Origin: a virus
DNA length: 20,626 nucleotides
IMG/VR virus record: IMGVR_UViG_3300042350_001896
Span: 1-20,626 of that record
Direction: 5' to 3' (one strand)
The notes under the pieces were generated by a model, which was not told the DNA's origin, did not search any database, and saw nothing but the letters and a program-made list of their open reading frames with translations. Of the stretch, positions 1 to 4,514 are shown piece by piece. The first letter of the stretch is position 1. Each line of letters opens with the position of its first letter. Made by a program: the position numbers and the translations under genes.

Positions 1-195
1 AGCTACAGCCCTAACGGCTACAAAACCCGTTCCGCGGGTCTTGAGTGGTGGGATGGGTTCTTTGCCTACGTGGCCAACGAGACTAAGCTGGCGCAGGGGT
101 TCGAGTCCAACGGCCGTGTGTGGCGTCCTGACCTCGAATGGATCGTCAACCCGGCGAACTTTGCCAAGATCATCGATGGGAAGTACCAAAAATGA
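1..195 (+). CDS. C-terminal end of a phage replication-type protein (partial, 5' end outside window)
   Basis: The reading frame is open from base 1 to the TGA at 193-195 and encodes the last 64 residues of a protein that starts upstream. The tail has the pattern W-x-P-D-L-E-W-I followed by N-P-A-N-F-A-K-I-I and finishes D-G-K-Y. In my knowledge this Trp/Asp/Asn-rich ending is common at the C terminus of phage replication-initiation or DnaD-like replisome-organiser proteins. No catalytic domain lies inside the window, so this rests on the tail motif and on the neighbouring recombination genes. The stop overlaps the next start as ATGA (192-195), which suggests translational coupling. A different DNA-metabolism protein with the same tail is possible. 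Confidence 0.6.
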   Translation, partial: SYSPNGYKTRSAGLEWWDGFFAYVANETKLAQGFESNGRVWRPDLEWIVNPANFAKIIDGKYQK

Positions 196-602
196 GCTTC
201 GTAAAAGCAGACGTCAAAGTGGTCGACGCCCAGGACTCTGAGGTCCAGCAGACCATGTGCCAAGCCAGTGGATGTCCAAACCGCTGGATCATCAATGACG
301 CCAAGGGCAAGCTGTGCCGGTGGCATCACTACTCTGAGCCCGTCGATTGGCCGCGGATCACCAGCGAGCTTCGCATGGGTAAGACGCCGTCAAAGCCTGA
401 GGCCAAGTCTCAGGGAGGTGCGCTCTCAGAGGAGAGACGTAAGGCCCTTGCAGACTTCAAGTCTTTTGCCCGCGGTGATCGTGGATTAGACCGAAGCTGG
501 GCTTACAAGCTGAAAGCGAAAGAAGAGGCTGGTGAAAGGATCAGCATCGTTCAAAAACAACTCTGGCGCGACGCGCTAAGGCATCGGGATGACGAAGATT
601 GA
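192..602 (+). CDS. Small phage protein with a Cys3-His zinc-binding-like cluster
   Basis: This 136-residue protein starts at the ATG at 192. A longer frame opens at 138, but the 192 start gives the ATGA overlap usual in this operon. The N-terminal half has C23-x4-C28-x13-C42-x2-H45, in the context GCPNRW and LCRWHH, which could hold one zinc ion. The C-terminal half (about 75-136) is rich in Lys, Arg and Glu and predicted helical. Small proteins with this short Cys/His cluster sit beside replication genes in many beta-proteobacterial phages, and their function is unknown to me. The position between a replication-type protein and a resolvase suggests a nucleic-acid accessory role, but no enzyme motif is visible. 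Confidence 0.75.
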   Translation: MSFVKADVKVVDAQDSEVQQTMCQASGCPNRWIINDAKGKLCRWHHYSEPVDWPRITSELRMGKTPSKPEAKSQGGALSEERRKALADFKSFARGDRGLDRSWAYKLKAKEEAGERISIVQKQLWRDALRHRDDED

Positions 603-849
603 AGCGCAAGCAATCCTCAACAAGGTCCGGGAAGGGAATGGGTCCAGCATTAGTCTGGCCCAAATCAATGCCGCCCTCCATCTCACCGGAGACCTTGGAA
701 TGGCAGAGGCAGTGCGAGGCGAGGGACTGGATACGCCGATACCACGAGAAGACAAAACAACTTGGAGCCAGTGGGGCGAGACAGTGGTGGTCGAAGATTT
801 GCGAGGATTTAGAGCGTATTCGTGGCTCCGCCGCTTTGGCCGATCTTAG
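589..849 (+). CDS. Small phage protein, N-terminal half phage-like, C-terminal half doubtful
   Basis: The ATG at 589 overlaps the preceding stop by 14 nt. Residues 1-36 (MTKIEAQAILNKVREG, then a segment ending LTGDL) resemble the N terminus of a common family of short phage proteins of unknown function. After residue 36 this frame loses protein-like character: third-position G/C falls to about one half and the tail is irregular. At the same place the +1 frame starts to encode a convincing protein (695 onward). Either two short genes overlap here, or one gene has been split by an indel or a ribosomal frameshift near 690-697. I am confident of the N-terminal part only. Confidence 0.5.
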   Translation: MTKIEAQAILNKVREGNGSSISLAQINAALHLTGDLGMAEAVRGEGLDTPIPREDKTTWSQWGETVVVEDLRGFRAYSWLRRFGRS

Positions 850-1072
850 GAAGCGAATGAATGAAGAGCGTATTCACAATCCACTTGGCCTTCCCCAGCC
901 CAGAACTGTTCCCCAATCGAACCAAGGGCAAGCACTGGGGGTCGATGTACAAGGCCAAAACCGAAGCAGTGACGTCGAGCTTTCTGCTGACCAAGCTCCA
1001 GGCAAAGAACTGGGAGCCGACCACCAAAGATCTGCGCGTAACGGTGACCTTTTTGATGCCGGACAAGCGTAA
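695..1072 (+). CDS. Phage protein with WQRQCEAR motif; start and true end uncertain (frame disturbed)
   Basis: From about 695 the +1 frame encodes E-W-Q-R-Q-C-E-A-R-D-W, then RQWWSKICEDLERIRG and LADLRKRMNEER. That is a coherent, helical, charged protein of about 57 residues with good third-position G/C. The W-Q-R-x-C-E-A-R opening is common in small phage proteins of unknown function. Two things are odd. No ATG stands at the start of this segment: the TTG at 695 has GGAGA only 2 nt upstream, and the ATG at 638 lies in the preceding gene. The frame also runs to 1072, far into the resolvase gene, and residues after about 58 look like a shadow of that gene. A natural end would be expected near 858-864, where TGA codons sit in the other two frames. 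Confidence 0.45.
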   Translation: MEWQRQCEARDWIRRYHEKTKQLGASGARQWWSKICEDLERIRGSAALADLRKRMNEERIHNPLGLPQPRTVPQSNQGQALGVDVQGQNRSSDVELSADQAPGKELGADHQRSARNGDLFDAGQA

Positions 1073-1235
1073 GCGAGATGCCGACAACTGTCTGTCCGCA
1101 GCGAAGTCTGCGCTGGACGGTGTCGCGCAAGCCCTGAAGGTCGATGACTTTCAGTTTCAGCCCGTGCAAGTCTTCCGAAGGTTCGGAAAAAAGCCGGGAG
1201 CCATGATCGTTGAGATCGAAAGAGGAGAAGAGTGA
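861..1235 (+). CDS. rusA: RusA-type Holliday junction resolvase
   Basis: This 124-residue protein has the length and layout of the RusA family, small dimeric endonucleases that cut four-way DNA junctions symmetrically during phage recombination and before packaging. The N terminus has F-P-S-P-E-L-F-P-N-R-T-K-G-K-H-W, the family's P-N...H-W signature. The acidic core reads R-D-A-D-N (D73, D75, N76), followed by L-D-G-V (D86) and K-V-D-D (D95, D96). These match the conserved aspartates that bind magnesium in E. coli RusA. The start sits in an ATGAATGA sequence. The stop overlaps the next start as TGATG, preceded by AGAGGAGAAG. A Ref-like nuclease follows about 1 kb downstream, so two small recombination nucleases share the operon. 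Confidence 0.93.
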   Translation: MKSVFTIHLAFPSPELFPNRTKGKHWGSMYKAKTEAVTSSFLLTKLQAKNWEPTTKDLRVTVTFLMPDKRKRDADNCLSAAKSALDGVAQALKVDDFQFQPVQVFRRFGKKPGAMIVEIERGEE

Positions 1236-1441
1236 TGAAAACCTTGATTGCTGTACTGATTGCCGCCACGAGCGTCTTTGCTGCTCCGTTGGCGTTTGCG
1301 CGTGCTGGTACGTTGGTTTCCTGTGATTTTGTGAGCACCCAGCAAGGCGCTCGATACATCGGCACCTATTGCGTGGACTATGCGTGCTCGTACACCACGA
1401 CCCGCATCTTCACCAGCTACTGCCCGTACTCGATTCGGTGA
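1235..1441 (+). CDS. Small exported protein with four cysteines
   Basis: The chosen start is the ATG at 1235 (TGATG overlap with the resolvase, AGGAG upstream) rather than the GTG one codon earlier. The 68-residue product opens with a textbook signal peptide: MKT, a hydrophobic stretch LIAVLIAATSVFAAPLAFA, and a likely signal-peptidase I cut after A-F-A. The mature part is about 46 residues, rich in Tyr, Thr and Ser, with four cysteines (SCDF, YCVD, ACSY, YCPY) that could form two disulfides in the periplasm. There is no lipobox Cys at the cleavage site. No function is recognised. An exported product among replication genes suggests an envelope role such as exclusion or receptor masking, which is inference only. 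Confidence 0.8.
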   Translation: MKTLIAVLIAATSVFAAPLAFARAGTLVSCDFVSTQQGARYIGTYCVDYACSYTTTRIFTSYCPYSIR

Positions 1442-1444
1442 GAC

Positions 1445-1924
1445 GTGAAAAAGAAGAAGTACAAACCGAGGCCCGTCAATCCGATGGCCTACATGATGGC
1501 GATGCAAGGCGCCGCTAAGCTAACCGTCGATGACGTGCTCCGGTTTGTATTTCCTGTCGACATCGCTGTGAATAAGGCCCGTGAGGGCAACATCGACAAG
1601 CAAGGATGGCAAGCAATTTTCAACGCCATCAACATGCTTGAAGAACTGGTCCGCATGCGTGTGGCCAGCGATGAAGACAACATGATTGATGACTTGCAGC
1701 AGACCGTGATATCGATCCTCGATCGAACGAGGCAGCGCGGCACCAAGGCGCTGTATGCCGATGAGGTAACGGTACTGATGGATCTGCGAGCAGCGTATGC
1801 AGACGTTTTGGCTGGACTCACCCACAGCCAGTACTACGACGCCGAGGCGGCCGTTCAAAGGCGGTTACGTCGCGTAGTGGGAGAAAAGCCCCCGAAGGGT
1901 GTTCACATCATTTCAGAAAGCTGA
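1445..1924 (+). CDS. Conserved phage protein of unknown function, mostly helical
   Basis: The protein has 159 residues and starts with GTG at 1445, three bases after the preceding stop. I see no ATG near the N terminus and only a weak GGTGAG ribosome site. The basic opening M-K-K-K-K-Y-K-P-R-P-V-N-P followed by A-Y-M-M-A-M-Q-G-A-A is one I associate with a widespread phage family of unknown function near recombination genes. The rest is predicted to be long amphipathic helices with no Cys/His cluster and no nucleotide-binding motif. It ends 3 nt before the next gene. Homologues, if found, would mainly define the N-terminal N-P-x-A-Y-M-M-A segment. I cannot assign a role. Confidence 0.75.
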   Translation: MKKKKYKPRPVNPMAYMMAMQGAAKLTVDDVLRFVFPVDIAVNKAREGNIDKQGWQAIFNAINMLEELVRMRVASDEDNMIDDLQQTVISILDRTRQRGTKALYADEVTVLMDLRAAYADVLAGLTHSQYYDAEAAVQRRLRRVVGEKPPKGVHIISES

Positions 1925-1927
1925 GAC

Positions 1928-2272
1928 ATGTCCGAGAAAATCATTGACCCCAACGAAGCGATCGACTTCATGATCGCCAACAGCAAGAAGTACGCGCAGG
2001 CCAGAGCCAACCGGATCTACGTGGAGGAGTACCGCAAGACCATGAAGGCCGAGCTATGCAAGACCGCCCTGGCCCATGGGTTTGAAGCCGTCAACGCGCA
2101 GGAGCGCGAGGCATATGCGGACCCCAACTACAAAGCACACCTGCTGGCCATCAAATCGGCCGTAGAGGAAGAAGAACGCCTGCGGTGGCTCATGGTGGCA
2201 GCCCAGGCCCGAATCGACGTCTGGCGGTCCATGGAGGCCAGCAATCGCATGATTGACCGAGGGGCTCAGTGA
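1928..2272 (+). CDS. Conserved helical phage protein of unknown function
   Basis: This 114-residue protein starts at ATG 1928 and ends in a GTGA overlap with the Ref-like nuclease gene. It is highly charged and predicted all-helical. It contains Y-V-E-E-Y-R-K-T-M-K-A, then Q-E-R-E-A-Y-A-D-P-N-Y-K and E-E-E-E-R-L-R-W. I know this combination from a common small phage family, usually next to recombination nucleases. It has no metal site or known catalytic motif. Tight coupling to the Ref-like nuclease suggests that they work together, for example as a DNA-binding or accessory factor, but that is inference. Confidence 0.8.
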   Translation: MSEKIIDPNEAIDFMIANSKKYAQARANRIYVEEYRKTMKAELCKTALAHGFEAVNAQEREAYADPNYKAHLLAIKSAVEEEERLRWLMVAAQARIDVWRSMEASNRMIDRGAQ

Positions 2273-2547
2273 ACATCAAGCAGTGGAAGAACGCCGTGGC
2301 CGATCTGGGCTGCGGCATGTGCAGGCGCCTGGGATATCCCGGGACGCCCGCCCAGCTACATCATCCGAGGGCCGGTGTTGGAATGGCGCAACGCCAGAGC
2401 GACTGGCTGGTGATCCCTCTGTGCGAGCACCACCACACCGGCAGTAAAGGATGGCACGGCACCCGGGACGATTTCAAGCGTCACAGCGTAGGGGAGCTAG
2501 ACATCCTGGCCGACACCCTCGAACTGCTAATCCCCTCAAAAAAGTAG
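2269..2547 (+). CDS. Ref-like (RecA-dependent) HNH family nuclease
   Basis: The start is the GTG at 2269, overlapping the previous stop as GTGA. The 92-residue product matches the compact core of the phage P1 Ref family, HNH-fold nucleases that cut DNA in RecA-coated recombination structures. The visible zinc/HNH elements are C15-x2-C18 (GCGMC), the H31-H32 pair after A-Q-L (LHHPR), the conserved Q-R-x-S-D-W-L-V-I-P-L-C segment (41-52) and C52-E-H54-H55-H56. A G-W-H-G motif at 61-64 completes the usual order. P1 Ref is longer, with a disordered N terminus absent here, as in many lambdoid versions. The exact substrate and RecA dependence are untested for this copy. Confidence 0.87.
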   Translation: MNIKQWKNAVADLGCGMCRRLGYPGTPAQLHHPRAGVGMAQRQSDWLVIPLCEHHHTGSKGWHGTRDDFKRHSVGELDILADTLELLIPSKK

Positions 2548-2551
2548 GGGA
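2531..2551 (+). other. Inverted repeat at the end of the Ref-like gene (possible weak terminator)
   Basis: TCCCCT (2531-2536) and AGGGGA (2546-2551) can pair around a 9-nt A-rich loop that contains the stop codon of the Ref-like gene. No T-run follows, so it is not a classical Rho-independent terminator. It lies 16 nt upstream of the -35-like element of the first leader module. Inverted repeats also sit just upstream of the other two modules, but their sequences are unrelated. Confidence 0.35.
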
Positions 2552-2567
2552 ATTGCAACAAGGGGTA

Positions 2568-2604
2568 TTGCAGCGACTTTAATTTCATGTTGAAATCTGT
2601 CTTA
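2568..2604 (+). promoter_or_regulatory. Predicted promoter of leader module 1
   Basis: TTGCAG (2568-2573) stands 17 nt before TGAAAT (2591-2596), with TG at 2588-2589 making an extended -10. The predicted transcription start is A2604, 8 nt after the -10 end. The surrounding sequence ACTTTAATTTCATGTTGAAAT matches modules 2 and 3 closely, which is better evidence than the hexamers alone. It would transcribe the small-gene cluster from 2640 onward. Confidence 0.6.
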
Positions 2605-2618
2605 CGGCAATCGAGCCG
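2605..2618 (+). promoter_or_regulatory. 5' stem-loop of leader module 1
   Basis: CGGC (2605-2608), loop AATCGA, GCCG (2615-2618). It begins one base after the predicted transcription start and is followed by AGAAAGG before the ATG at 2640. In modules 2 and 3 the stem reads CTGC/GCAG, so the second base pair has changed from T-A to G-C on both sides while pairing is kept. A role in mRNA 5'-end protection or as a dyad operator is inferred. Confidence 0.5.
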
Positions 2619-2639
2619 GTTTACAGAAAGGTGATCAAC

Positions 2640-2957
2640 ATGGACAACAACATCGCAACTCTCGACGCAGTCTCCGCAGTCGCAAGCCTCTCCTCTGACA
2701 TCGACGCACTCTACGTGCTGGACCAGCAAGCCAAGAAGCTGGCCGATCAGATCAAAAAGCTCAAGGCCGATATCGCCAACAAGTACGGCGAAGGCGAGCA
2801 CAAGGGCGAACTGCACAGCGTCTCTGTGCAACTGGTTTCAGTTGCTGGCACCGTGGACTACAACAAGCTCTGCGTGGCCTACGGCATCACCGAAGAAGTA
2901 CTCGACACCTTCCGCAAGGAAGGCCGTGCCGACGTTCGCGTCAGCCCCAAGAAGTAA
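2640..2957 (+). CDS. Small phage protein with N-terminal coiled coil, unknown function
   Basis: The ATG at 2640 is preferred over an in-frame GTG at 2631, because AGAAAGG gives correct spacing to 2640 and the GTG lies within the ribosome site. The product has 105 residues. Residues 5-50 are helical with a likely coiled coil (LDQQAKKLADQIKKLKADI). The segment K-Y-G-E-G-E-H-K-G-E leads to a short beta region, and the last third (VDYNKLCVAYGITEEVLDTF) looks like a small helical domain. I know similar short phage proteins of the layout K-Y-G-x-G-x-H-x-G-x followed by V-D-Y but not their function. It is the first gene after leader module 1, so it is probably well expressed early. Confidence 0.78.
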   Translation: MDNNIATLDAVSAVASLSSDIDALYVLDQQAKKLADQIKKLKADIANKYGEGEHKGELHSVSVQLVSVAGTVDYNKLCVAYGITEEVLDTFRKEGRADVRVSPKK

Positions 2958-2970
2958 TCAGGAGGCCGCG

Positions 2971-3183
2971 ATGAAATACAAGCTCAACGTGGCCCGAGAT
3001 GTCGACACCGATGAACCCGGCGTCTTCATCCTCAACCTTCCTGGTGGATGGAAGTTCAACCATGACCCGATGGCCTTATGTCACACCTACGCATACGACT
3101 CGATGAAAGAGTTGCGTGCAGACATCAAGGACTCAGTCGAGCCATGCGACTGTGACGAATGCAAGCGAATGCTTGCCAAGTAA
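2971..3183 (+). CDS. Small acidic phage protein with C-terminal CDCDEC cluster
   Basis: The ATG at 2971 is preceded by AGGAGG with good spacing. A longer in-frame extension to 2842 lies inside the previous gene and lacks protein character. The 70-residue product begins MKYKLNVARDVDTDEPG, has a predicted beta segment (VFILNLPGGWKF), and ends in a helix carrying E-P-C-D-C-D-E-C-K-R (about 57-66). The three closely spaced cysteines, with one more at about residue 37, could bind a metal ion. No known family is recognised. A hairpin with a TTCG loop follows 6 nt after the stop. Confidence 0.72.
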   Translation: MKYKLNVARDVDTDEPGVFILNLPGGWKFNHDPMALCHTYAYDSMKELRADIKDSVEPCDCDECKRMLAK

Positions 3184-3189
3184 TCAACC

Positions 3190-3205
3190 GGGGGCTTCGG
3201 CCCCC
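3190..3205 (+). terminator. GC-rich TTCG-tetraloop hairpin (attenuator or weak terminator)
   Basis: GGGGGC, loop TTCG, GCCCCC form a perfect 6-bp stem capped by the exceptionally stable C(UUCG)G tetraloop. It lies between the stop at 3183 and the ATG at 3222. It is followed by ATCATCGG rather than a T-run, so full termination is unlikely. Partial termination, blocking of 3' exonucleases or mRNA segmentation is more likely. A similar hairpin stands after the capsid gene at 19790-19807. Confidence 0.6.
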
Positions 3206-3221
3206 ATCATCGGAGAACATC

Positions 3222-3524
3222 ATGCTGACACTGAACGACATCAATATCATCGAGTGCGACGAGGAGGCCACTGAGGAGGAGTACTTCCTGGCCATACAGC
3301 GAACCATCAACAGCGGCATGTGGGGCCTTCAGGGCTCGTACGGCCGCACCATGATGGAGGCCATCGAGAGCGGCCGCTGCATGCTGGGCAAGAGCCGCGC
3401 ACGCGACTACTACGGCAACACCATCCCTGGTCGAGACGACGTGCAAGAGGGCACCAAAGGCAGCTACGACTATGTGGCCGACGCCATGGGCTCTGAGTGG
3501 GCCGACATGATGGCGGAGGCTTGA
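3222..3524 (+). CDS. Small acidic phage protein of unknown function
   Basis: The ATG at 3222, preceded by CGGAGAA, is chosen over an upstream in-frame extension from 3159 that would run through the GC-rich hairpin. The product has 100 residues and is acidic at both ends (ECDEEATEEEYF; MGSEWADMMAEA). The middle contains W-G-L-Q-G-S-Y-G-R-T-M-M-E-A-I-E-S-G-R-C, a helix with a Gly-rich turn that looks conserved, and an R-A-R-D-Y-Y-G-N-T-I-P segment. A short acidic protein expressed early could mimic DNA or bind a host protein, but nothing in the sequence proves it. Confidence 0.72.
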   Translation: MLTLNDINIIECDEEATEEEYFLAIQRTINSGMWGLQGSYGRTMMEAIESGRCMLGKSRARDYYGNTIPGRDDVQEGTKGSYDYVADAMGSEWADMMAEA

Positions 3525-3525
3525 A

Positions 3526-3684
3526 ATGAAAGAAGCCGTGATGATGATCGTGGGCACCGTGATGGTGGCCATTTCCCTTACCGTGCTGGAGAACAACCTG
3601 GACCTCCAGATGCCCATGCTGATCTTTGGCGCCCTGCTCGCTGCCGCGGGGCTGCTGCTCGACGAGGACCGCCGCCATGACTGA
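3526..3684 (+). CDS. 52-residue membrane protein with two predicted helices
   Basis: The ATG at 3526 is one base after the previous stop, with GGAGG at 3514-3518. The frame ends at TGA 3682-3684 and overlaps the next gene by 8 nt. Residues about 4-21 (AVMMIVGTVMVAISLTVL) and 29-45 (MPMLIFGALLAAAGLLL) are each long enough to cross the membrane. They are joined by a short loop (ENNLDLQ), and the tail is D-E-D-R-R-H-D. Both ends are therefore predicted on the same side, probably the cytoplasm. There is no signal-peptide cleavage site. Such hairpin membrane proteins can be superinfection-exclusion factors or holin-like, but placement among early genes argues against lysis. Function unknown. Confidence 0.68.
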   Translation: MKEAVMMIVGTVMVAISLTVLENNLDLQMPMLIFGALLAAAGLLLDEDRRHD

Positions 3685-3874
3685 CATCAACCAAGCCATC
3701 ATGCTGGCCGTATTCGCTGCCCGTAAGGTCAAGCGTAGTGTGGAGGAGATGAACTCTTGGGTGGATGACCACTTCGACGTCAAGTACGGCGTGACCGAAG
3801 ACATCGAAGCTCTGGAGCGGGCCATCAAGGCGCTCAAAGAGGTGGTGGATCAGAACACTAGGGAAAGCACCTAG
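3677..3874 (+). CDS. Small helical phage protein, unknown function
   Basis: The ATG at 3677 lies inside the end of the membrane-protein gene (8-nt overlap), which argues for coupled translation. The 65-residue product is predicted all-helical: an N-terminal helix INQAIMLAVFAARKVKRSVEEM, then D-D-H-F-D-V-K-Y-G-V, then a second amphipathic helix EALERAIKALKEVV. Helix 2 could form a short coiled coil and a dimer. No family recognised. Its stop codon TAG lies within an inverted repeat that precedes leader module 2, so this is the end of the first small-gene cluster. Confidence 0.7.
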   Translation: MTDINQAIMLAVFAARKVKRSVEEMNSWVDDHFDVKYGVTEDIEALERAIKALKEVVDQNTREST

Positions 3875-3875
3875 T
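3857..3875 (+). other. Inverted repeat upstream of leader module 2
   Basis: ACTAGG (3857-3862) and CCTAGT (3870-3875) pair around GAAAGCA, including the stop codon of the preceding gene. It touches the -35-like TTGATC. No T-run follows. It could be a weak terminator separating units or an operator next to the -35. Confidence 0.35.
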
Positions 3876-3913
3876 TGATCCCCCACTTCAATTTTGTGTT
3901 AAACTCCCAATCA
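3875..3913 (+). promoter_or_regulatory. Predicted promoter of leader module 2
   Basis: Extended -10 TGTTAAACT (TG at 3897-3898, TAAACT at 3900-3905) has a poor TTGATC at 3875-3880 at a long 19-nt spacing. The extended -10 probably carries most of the activity. The predicted start is A3913, 8 nt after the -10, the same geometry as modules 1 and 3. The upstream ACTTCAATTT block is shared with module 3. Confidence 0.6.
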
Positions 3914-3927
3914 CTGCAATCGAGCAG
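3914..3927 (+). promoter_or_regulatory. 5' stem-loop of leader module 2
   Basis: CTGC (3914-3917), loop AATCGA, GCAG (3924-3927). It starts directly after the predicted +1 A and is followed by GAAAGGAAATGAC and the ATG at 3948. The loop is identical to that of module 1, although the stem differs by one compensated pair. Confidence 0.5.
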
Positions 3928-3947
3928 GTTCACTGAAAGGAAATGAC

Positions 3948-4415
3948 ATGAACTACTTCAACATCAACGCCGCCCTCGAAGTCACCGCCATCTCCGGCAA
4001 GCTCCCTGAGGATGCCGTCGGCAATCCCGACGCATGGTGGGCCAAGACTGATGGCACGCACGGCACCGGCTGGGCCAACCGCAACGACTTCGACAGCATG
4101 ATGCTGGCGCAACAGATCGCCGACAGCGCCACCCGCCTTACCGGTCGCACCTACATCGCCACCGACGCTGGTGAGGGTTGCTATCCCCGCTTCGACGTGA
4201 TCGAGGCCCCTGCTGTGGGCGACGAGGTGTCCTACGCATTCAACGGCGACTACTACCCCTGCGGCAGGATCACCAGCATCAGCAAGACCATGAAGCTGAT
4301 CACCACCGACACCGGCCGCAAGTTCTACCGCCAGGGCAACAGGGGTCTGTGGCTCAACGGTGGCATGTGGTCCCTGGTGGCTGGCCATATCAGCCGCATG
4401 AACCCCGAGTTCTGA
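3948..4415 (+). CDS. Phage protein of unknown function with an SH3-like beta segment
   Basis: This 155-residue protein is the only gene between leader modules 2 and 3, so it seems to be a single-gene transcription unit with a strong GAAAGG ribosome site. Residues 1-60 contain W-W-A-K-T-D-G-T-H-G-T-G-W-A-N-R and a helix with M-M-L-A-Q-Q-I-A-D-S-A. Residues 85-130 (VGDEVSYAFNGDYYPCGRITSISKTMKLITTDTGRKFYR) alternate in the way of a small five-strand SH3/KOW-like barrel, the type used for RNA or protein contact. This resembles short phage proteins with the V-G-D-x-V-S-x-x-x-N-G-D-x-Y-P-x-G motif. That is fold inference only and no catalytic residue is seen. Confidence 0.75.
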   Translation: MNYFNINAALEVTAISGKLPEDAVGNPDAWWAKTDGTHGTGWANRNDFDSMMLAQQIADSATRLTGRTYIATDAGEGCYPRFDVIEAPAVGDEVSYAFNGDYYPCGRITSISKTMKLITTDTGRKFYRQGNRGLWLNGGMWSLVAGHISRMNPEF

Positions 4416-4422
4416 TCGAGAC

Positions 4423-4452
4423 GGGCCTGTGAGAAAAAACACTTGCAGGCCC
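4423..4452 (+). other. Inverted repeat overlapping the -35 of leader module 3
   Basis: GGGCCTG (4423-4429) and CAGGCCC (4446-4452) form a perfect 7-bp stem with a 16-nt A-rich loop. The right arm covers the TTGCAG -35-like element at 4443-4448. It could end the upstream transcript or act as an operator. The lack of a T-run and the large loop speak against efficient termination. Confidence 0.4.
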
Positions 4453-4481
4453 ACTTCAATTTCGTGTTAAACTTCTAACCA
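4443..4481 (+). promoter_or_regulatory. Predicted promoter of leader module 3
   Basis: Extended -10 TGTTAAACT (TAAACT at 4468-4473, TG at 4465-4466) has TTGCAG at 4443-4448, 19 nt upstream. The predicted start is A4481, 8 nt after the -10. ACTTCAATTTCGTGTTAAAC is nearly identical to module 2. It would drive the run of small genes from 4515. Confidence 0.6.
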
Positions 4482-4495
4482 CTGCAACAGAGCAG
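4482..4495 (+). promoter_or_regulatory. 5' stem-loop of leader module 3
   Basis: CTGC (4482-4485), loop AACAGA, GCAG (4492-4495), directly after the predicted +1 A. GAAAGGA lies 6 nt before the ATG at 4515. The stem equals module 2 while the loop differs at two bases, as expected if pairing matters more than loop sequence. Confidence 0.5.
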
Positions 4496-4514
4496 GTTTA
4501 ACGAAAGGAACATC

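Noticed and set aside
138-191. Upstream extension of the gene at 192
   Set aside because: It would overlap the replication-type protein by 58 bases; the ATGA junction at 192 fits the pattern of the operon better.
3307-3837. 176-codon minus-strand frame over the small early genes
   Set aside because: It runs opposite three plus-strand genes with good starts and overlaps. Its product is low in complexity and looks random.
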